Source: Bin87 sp965220265 (GTDB lineage: Bacteria > Chloroflexota > Dehalococcoidia > Lucifugimonadales > UBA3495). Taken from it: 64,000 nucleotides of DNA. The number at the start of each line of letters is the position of its first letter. The first letter of the stretch is position 1. The stretch is from positions 1,922,001 through 1,986,000 of the forward strand of contig CBDCPM010000004.1 of the NCBI GenBank assembly GCA_965220265.1. The letters run 5' to 3'. Under the pieces are notes generated by a model that was given only the letters and a program-made list of their open reading frames with translations, made no database searches and had not been told where the DNA came from. A program made the position numbers and the translations under genes. This document shows positions 60,352 through 64,000 of the stretch, one piece after another.

Positions 60352-60732
60352 TCAGGCTTCCGCGACGATCACCTCACCGCCGTCCCAGGCGTCCACGGCA
60401 ACCCGGCTGCCTTCCAACAGCTCCATGCCGAGCAGGGGCTGGTCTATGGACTGAAAAATTTCCACAGGGAGAGAACGACCGTGCCATGGCACCGACGCCT
60501 GATAATAGTTGAACCTTTCCGTGTTGCCGCTGGCAGTGATGCCGTCCCGGTATCCTGTGCGAATCAGCCCAAGCCTTCGAATATCCGTTTCCGGCAGTGT
60601 GAGCCAGCCGGTGAACCCGGTGTCCACGATAACCTCACATTGTTGCAGGTTCCCGTAAGCGTCCGTTACAAACACGGCAACCCAAGCTTCCAACCCGCCT
60701 TCGGAGTTCCGCTTTACCGTGCCCTTAATCAT
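60352..60732 (-). CDS. Clan AA (retropepsin-like) aspartic protease
   Basis: This 126-aa protein starts MIKGTVKRNSEGGLEAWVAV. It has the catalytic motif VIVDTGFTGWLTLPE (Asp-Thr-Gly, about residues 36-41) and the second conserved motif QPLLGMELLEGSRVAVD. Bacterial clan AA proteases of this size act as homodimers like retroviral protease. Its ATG overlaps the stop of the upstream 92-aa gene by 8 bp (ATGATTAA), so the two form a translated pair. Substrate unknown. Confidence 0.87.
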   Translation of the reverse strand: MIKGTVKRNSEGGLEAWVAVFVTDAYGNLQQCEVIVDTGFTGWLTLPETDIRRLGLIRTGYRDGITASGNTERFNYYQASVPWHGRSLPVEIFQSIDQPLLGMELLEGSRVAVDAWDGGEVIVAEA

Positions 60733-61003
60733 AAGGGTCGGTAGTATATGGCTCGCTCGCGATGCTGGAGTGTATCCGGTAAGTCACCGGCACGTCCACC
60801 CATTCCTCCCAGGTGAAGGCGTCCGGGCGCCGCTTCCGCAGCTTCCTGGCCGCGGTGATGTGCCGGTCGGCAATCTCGTAGTCACCGCTCTTCACATCGA
60901 TGACCACGATCTTGCCCTTATGCTCGGGCCCCAGGGTAGGGTGTATCTTTTCGCGGTAAATGGCGCGACCAATGGCCGACGCATTGTCTTTGTTGAATGC
61001 CAT
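60725..61003 (-). CDS. Conserved-looking 92-aa protein paired with the aspartic protease
   Basis: This short protein has EKIHPTLGPEHKGKIVVIDV then SGDYEIADRHITAARKLRKR, a beta-strand pair and a basic helix. The first strand-loop resembles proteins that pair with clan AA proteases. There is no signal peptide or membrane segment. GGAG lies seven bases before the ATG. Its stop overlaps the protease start by 8 bp. It might be a substrate, chaperone or antitoxin-like partner of the protease, but I do not recognise it. Confidence 0.7.
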   Translation of the reverse strand: MAFNKDNASAIGRAIYREKIHPTLGPEHKGKIVVIDVKSGDYEIADRHITAARKLRKRRPDAFTWEEWVDVPVTYRIHSSIASEPYTTDPYD

Positions 61004-61061
61004 GATTATCGCTCCATGCCACCATTCCGTCTGGCCAGGCCCGCGCCGCCGGCGAAACCAA

Positions 61062-61235
61062 CTATCGCCCTACCGCCGTTTTGACCGTCCAGTCCGCTAC
61101 CTGGACCAGAGTCGCTTGAGCCGGCGTGCGTTGCGCGTCCGAAACCGACGCTACCCATATCAAGACACTGCCGCTCAGCATAACCAGGGCGAACAGCGTA
61201 CCCAGGACCGCAAACGAAACTGCGGTGCTATTCAC
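61062..61235 (-). CDS. Small membrane protein (57 aa, GTG start)
   Basis: Starting at the GTG at 61235 the frame reads NSTAVSFAVLGTLFALVMLS then GSVLIWVASVSDAQR, a single transmembrane helix (about 5-28) followed by a polar tail. The start overlaps the stop of the next upstream small membrane gene by 8 bp (GTGAATAG), a strong sign of coupled translation. No family is recognised. The next gene, 58 bp downstream, encodes the protease partner. Confidence 0.55.
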   Translation of the reverse strand: MNSTAVSFAVLGTLFALVMLSGSVLIWVASVSDAQRTPAQATLVQVADWTVKTAVGR

Positions 61236-61407
61236 CGCTGGCTGACCTCGCTTGCTCCTCGGCAGTAGTAGAGCCAGCCGCTCGGCGTGATGGTTCCACG
61301 ACCCAGCCCTTCCATAACGTCCAAAACAGCACGGCGATGCTGCCGATCAGTAGAACGAGACCGACTACTGCCAGAATCGCCGCGATAATTAGCGGAAACG
61401 TTACCAT
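61228..61407 (-). CDS. Small membrane protein (59 aa)
   Basis: The frame starts MVTFPLIIAAILAVVGLVLL then IGSIAVLFWTLWKGWVVEPS. This gives one long hydrophobic segment (about 4-32) and a polar C-terminal tail rich in Glu and Ala. GGAGGGGAC lies upstream of the ATG at 61407; an earlier Met in frame adds a tail without support. It overlaps the next small membrane gene by 8 bp. Function unknown. Confidence 0.65.
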   Translation of the reverse strand: MVTFPLIIAAILAVVGLVLLIGSIAVLFWTLWKGWVVEPSRRAAGSTTAEEQARSASGE

Positions 61408-61507
61408 CGCCGTCCCCTCCTGACGCCGGCTACCTCGCCACCCACCCCACTGCCGCGATTCTAGCACACTCCAGCCACCAGGCCGCCTCGCGCCTGCCTT
61501 TATTCAG

Positions 61508-61810
61508 TCATCCCAGTTGATAATCCGAGCCTTCCAGCCGCCGTTCCGCTTCTTTCAACTCACCCTCGTCGAAAAGGCGATGCCACGGCTCTCGGAGTAC
61601 CAGCGCCTCTACCGATATGTCCAGCCGGCCCTCCTCCCACAGCCGTTCAAAGCCGTAAGATGGAGCGTCTTTACCCAGCAGTATCTTGGCAGCTTGCATT
61701 CTGCCGTGGTCGTTAACCATCCGTCGAAAATACGTGGGGCGGTAGTCGAAGGTACTCGCCTCATCGTAAATCCCGAGCATCTCTTGGTGGAATTGTGCTT
61801 CCAAGTCCAT
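61508..61810 (-). CDS. Hypothetical protein (about 100 aa)
   Basis: The protein starts MDLEAQFHQEMLGIYDEAST and includes FDYRPTYFRRMVNDHGRMQA, KILLGKDAPSYGFERLWEEG and LDISVEALVLREPWHRLFDE. I recall this layout as a widespread uncharacterised protein but cannot name the family. It is soluble and helix-rich. I start at the Met at 61810, which has GAGG seven bases upstream; an earlier Met at 61858 is less likely. Confidence 0.7.
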   Translation of the reverse strand: MDLEAQFHQEMLGIYDEASTFDYRPTYFRRMVNDHGRMQAAKILLGKDAPSYGFERLWEEGRLDISVEALVLREPWHRLFDEGELKEAERRLEGSDYQLG

Positions 61811-62317
61811 TTTGAACCTCAATAGACCGTATAAGGAAACCATCGAGATGTCCAGCAATATGCTGGTTAGCTTGTATCACCGATATCTGATTGCGTCCCA
61901 GCAGCCATTATCCTGCTTATCTCTTGGATGATCCAGACCGACCTGCCCAATCTGGCAGTTGTCAGTGACAACATTAAGAGAAAGGGAACCATTGCCGCTT
62001 TGCAAGGCGCTCCATCTTTATCAAATATCATCGCAACCATGGAAGCGACGGCTAGGAACGCTAGGTAGTGTTGACATTTGGACTGCGGTACAATTGCCCC
62101 ATGGCGAGTATAACCATACCTTCAGACCAATGGGCGAAGATTTTGCAATTCCTGCGGGATTGCCCTGACGTGTACGTTGGCGACGCGGCGGAATGCCAGC
62201 GGTTTGTCGAGGGCGTGCTGTGGATGGATCGCTCCGGAGCGCAGTGGCGACTGCTGCCGGCCGAGTATGGCAACTGGAACACCATCTACAAACGGTTCGC
62301 CCGGTGGTGCGACCGTG

Positions 62318-62431
62318 GTAACTGTTCAGAGTTGATGAGATCTGCGGGCTTTTTGGCCGTTCCCAGAGCCGTGGCCAAGTAGGCAATTCCGGTGCTGAGC
62401 CGATCAGATCCCCTCAAACGTGAACAATTAC
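62318..62431 (+). mobile_element. IS66-related MITE, copy A
   Basis: This 114-bp element starts GTAACTGTTCAGAGTTGATG and ends CCTCAAACGTGAACAATTAC. Both ends match the IS66 copy at 30092-31540. It has a perfect 8-bp target duplication, CGACCGTG (62310-62317 and 62432-62439), the length IS66 elements make. It has no coding capacity and lies inside the IS5 transposase gene. Confidence 0.92.
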
Positions 62432-62644
62432 CGACCGTGGCGTCTGGGAGCGAATGCACCAGCATTTCAGTACGGAACCGGACCTGGAATATCTGGTCAT
62501 CGACAGTACGGTGGTTCGAGCGCACCAGTGCGCTAGGGGAGCCCCCGCAAAAAGGGGGGCAATCAGCGCAAGCCCTGGGCCGCAGTCGCGGCGGGTTCAG
62601 CACGAAGGTTCCCGGGAGCGTGGACGCTCTGGGCAACCCCCTGC

Positions 62645-62758
62645 GTAACTGTTCAGAGTTGATGAGATCTGCGGGCTTTTTGGCCGCTCCCAGAGCCGTG
62701 GCCAAGTAGGCAATTCCGGTGCTGAGCCGATCAGATCCCCTCAAACGTGAACAATTAC
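62645..62758 (+). mobile_element. IS66-related MITE, copy B
   Basis: This 114-bp copy differs from copy A at few positions (for example CGCTCCC for CGTTCCC). The flanks CCCCCTGC (62637-62644) and CCCACTGC (62759-62766) form an 8-bp duplication with one mismatch. It also lies inside the IS5 transposase gene, 213 bp after copy A. Confidence 0.9.
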
Positions 62759-63199
62759 CCCACTGCGGTTCACGTTGACGCCGGGACAGCAGCATGACAT
62801 CACCCAGGCGGAAACCCTGCTCACCGGCTACCGGAGCGAGTACGTAATCGCGGACAAAGGATATGACGCGCAGGACTTCGTCGACCATTTGGCAGAAGAG
62901 GGCATGGTGGCAGTGATCCCCCCACGGTCCAACCGCAAAGCGCCACGGGATTACGATAGACCCTTATACCGAGAACGCCACGTGGTAGAGTGTTTCATCG
63001 GCAAGATCAAGCACTACCGCCGGGTATTTTCCAGGTTTGACAAATTGGCCAGCCGATACCTTGGCTTTCTGCAATTCGCTGCCGCCCTCATCTGGCTACG
63101 ATGAAATGTCAACACTGCCTAGAACTCTGGCCGGAAACCCCGGCTGATTGGGGATAGGGTGATACTCCGGGTCATGCCAGTCAACGGAGTGGAGTAGTG

Positions 63200-63313
63200 G
63201 TAATTGTTCACGTTTGAGGGGATCTGATCGGCTCAGCACCGGAATTGCCTACTTGGCCACGGCTCTGGGAACGGCCAAAAAGCCCGCAGATCTCATCAAC
63301 TCTGAACAGTTAC
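63200..63313 (-). mobile_element. IS66-related MITE, copy C (inverted)
   Basis: The same 114-bp element lies in the opposite orientation, starting GTAATTGTTCACGTTTGAGG on the plus strand. The 8-bp duplication GAGTAGTG is perfect (63192-63199 and 63314-63321). It lies 10 bp before the ATG of the IS1182-like transposase. Confidence 0.92.
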
Positions 63314-63323
63314 GAGTAGTGCA

Positions 63324-64000
63324 ATGCTGGGCGAGCGAACTGAGCAGCGGGGACTGTGGGAAGCCGACCGGATGTATCTGGACTACGTAGGCAAGGACAC
63401 CTTCTACGGTTTGCTGGCACAGTTGCGTGGCCAACTGTTCCGTGACGCCGACTTTGCCGAGTTCTACTGTCTGGATAATGGGCGCACCAGTGTGCCGCCC
63501 AGCCTGCTGGCGACGGCGTTGCTGTTGCAGACCTACGCCAAGGTGAGCGACGCCGAGGCCAAGGCGAGAGGCGACTTCGACATCCGTTGGAAGGTGGCCC
63601 TGTGGAAGGTGGCCCTGTGGAAGGTGGCCCTGTGGAAGGTGGCCCTGTGGAAGGTGGCCCTGGGGAAGGTGGCCCTGGGGAAGGTGGCCCTGGGGAAGGT
63701 GGCCCTGGGGAAGGTGGCCCTGGGGAAGGTGGCCCTGGGGAAGGTGGCCCTGGGGAAGGTGGCCCTGGGGAAGGTGGCCCTGGGGAAGGTGGCCCTGGGG
63801 AAGGTGGCCCTGGGGAAGGTGGCCCTGGGGAAGGTGGCCCTGGGGAAGGTGGCCCTGGGGAAGGTGGCCCTGGGGAAGGTGGCCCTGGGGAAGGTGGCCC
63901 TGGGGAAGGTGGCCCTGGGGAAGGTGGCCCTGGGGAAGGTGGCCCTGGGGAAGGTGGCCCTGGGGAAGGTGGCCCTGGGGAAGGTGGCCCTGGGGAAGGT
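63324..64000 (+). CDS. IS1182-like transposase, N-terminus, running into a coding minisatellite
   Basis: MLGERTEQRGLWEADRMYLD, DTFYGLLAQLRGQLFRDADF, YCLDNGRTSVPPSLLATALL and LQTYAKVSDAEAKARGDFDI match the N-terminal domain of IS1182-type transposases. At FDIRWKVAL, where the family normally goes on to its catalytic domain, the frame enters a 15-bp repeat giving five WKVAL and at least 22 GKVAL units up to the window edge, still open. The catalytic DDE part is not in the window. MITE copy C lies at its ribosome-binding site. The element is likely inactive; the gene is truncated by the window. Confidence 0.8.
   Translation, partial: MLGERTEQRGLWEADRMYLDYVGKDTFYGLLAQLRGQLFRDADFAEFYCLDNGRTSVPPSLLATALLLQTYAKVSDAEAKARGDFDIRWKVALWKVALWKVALWKVALWKVALGKVALGKVALGKVALGKVALGKVALGKVALGKVALGKVALGKVALGKVALGKVALGKVALGKVALGKVALGKVALGKVALGKVALGKVALGKVALGKVALGKVALGKVALGK
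63588..64000 (+). repeat. 15-bp coding minisatellite (at least 27 units)
   Basis: Five units of TGGAAGGTGGCCCTG (63588-63662) are followed by 22 complete units of GGGAAGGTGGCCCTG, plus 8 bases, up to the last base of the window. The units are identical apart from the T/G switch. The period is a multiple of three, so the transposase frame stays open. Confidence 0.97.

Larger units (their letters stand above)
62101..63104 (+). pseudogene. IS5-family transposase, split by two MITEs and frameshifted
   Basis: The coding parts are: ITIPSDQWAKILQFLRDCPD to IYKRFARWCDR (62101-62317); EPDLEYLVIDSTVVRAHQCA with the first catalytic Asp, then QSAQALGRSRGGFSTKVPGS (62440-62644); and FTLTPGQQHDITQAETLLTG, VIADKGYDAQDFVDHLAEEG (second Asp) and ERHVVECFIGKIKHYRRVFS (Glu) (62767-63104). 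Removing both MITEs and one copy of each duplication leaves 760 nt; deleting one C from the run at 62542-62546 restores a 252-aa frame. Confidence 0.88.
62065..63118 (+). mobile_element. IS5-family element, interrupted twice
   Basis: Ends read GTAGTGTTGACATTT (left, 62065) and, inward from the right (63118), GCAGTGTTGACATTT. CTAG flanks both sides (62061-62064 and 63119-63122), which fits the IS427/IS1031-type IS5 groups. The transposase gene inside carries two 114-bp MITEs and a C-run frameshift. Confidence 0.85.

Noticed and set aside
63588..64000. Possible CRISPR array
   Set aside because: The 15-bp units abut directly, without spacers, and are in frame with a transposase.

Overview
The window is a GC-rich bacterial chromosome segment with no rRNA, tRNA or CRISPR array that I can recognise. 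Its gene content points to an uncultured Chloroflexota of the SAR202/Dehalococcoidia type: four luciferase-like flavin monooxygenases, CaiB-type CoA transferase domains, a SCPx-like thiolase with its DUF35 partner, a Rieske oxygenase, an HpaB-type hydroxylase, several amidohydrolases and SDRs, a GMC oxidoreductase, many Uma2-family nucleases and many PaREP1/HEPN proteins. This assignment is inferred from family composition; no marker gene here proves it.

Layout. 0-7 kb: a copper amine oxidase, an amidohydrolase, a MetE-like zinc methyltransferase, dodecin and an ABC-F ATPase. 7-24 kb: an oxidative catabolic region. It holds the minus-strand operon tandem CaiB fusion > thiolase > DUF35, then a SAM methyltransferase, a VOC protein, two SDRs, a Rieske oxygenase, an HpaB hydroxylase, an NTF2-like protein, an LLM oxidoreductase and an amidohydrolase. 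The gaps between them carry dispersed repeats. 24.15-31.55 kb: a transposon graveyard with an IS21 fragment, an ISNCY/IS1202-like fragment, a broken IS66, a broken IS4-like element, remnants of a SIMPL gene and a dCTP deaminase gene, an intact tyrosine recombinase, and a second IS66 copy frameshifted by a 17-bp duplication.

31.5-35 kb: a Uma2 gene, then the housekeeping cluster mnmA > rnhB > yraN with overlapping genes, and a frameshifted HEPN gene. 35-61.8 kb: metabolic genes (LLM enzymes, class V aminotransferases, amidase, GMC, FAH, nitroreductase, TPP enzyme) interleaved with small accessory modules. These modules are Uma2 pairs, PaREP1/HEPN genes, a DUF4258-DUF2283 pair, a higBA locus whose antitoxin is internally duplicated, an aspartic-protease pair, and two overlapping small membrane proteins.

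62-64 kb: a nested insertion hotspot. An IS5-family element is interrupted by two copies of a 114-bp MITE whose ends match the local IS66 and which has 8-bp target duplications. A third MITE copy sits at the ribosome-binding site of an IS1182-like transposase. That transposase reading frame runs into at least 27 in-frame copies of a 15-bp repeat and continues to the window edge. The IS66-related MITE family, the coding minisatellite, the double-HigA module and the uncharacterised gene next to paired HEPN genes (50.2-51.7 kb) are the most unusual items.
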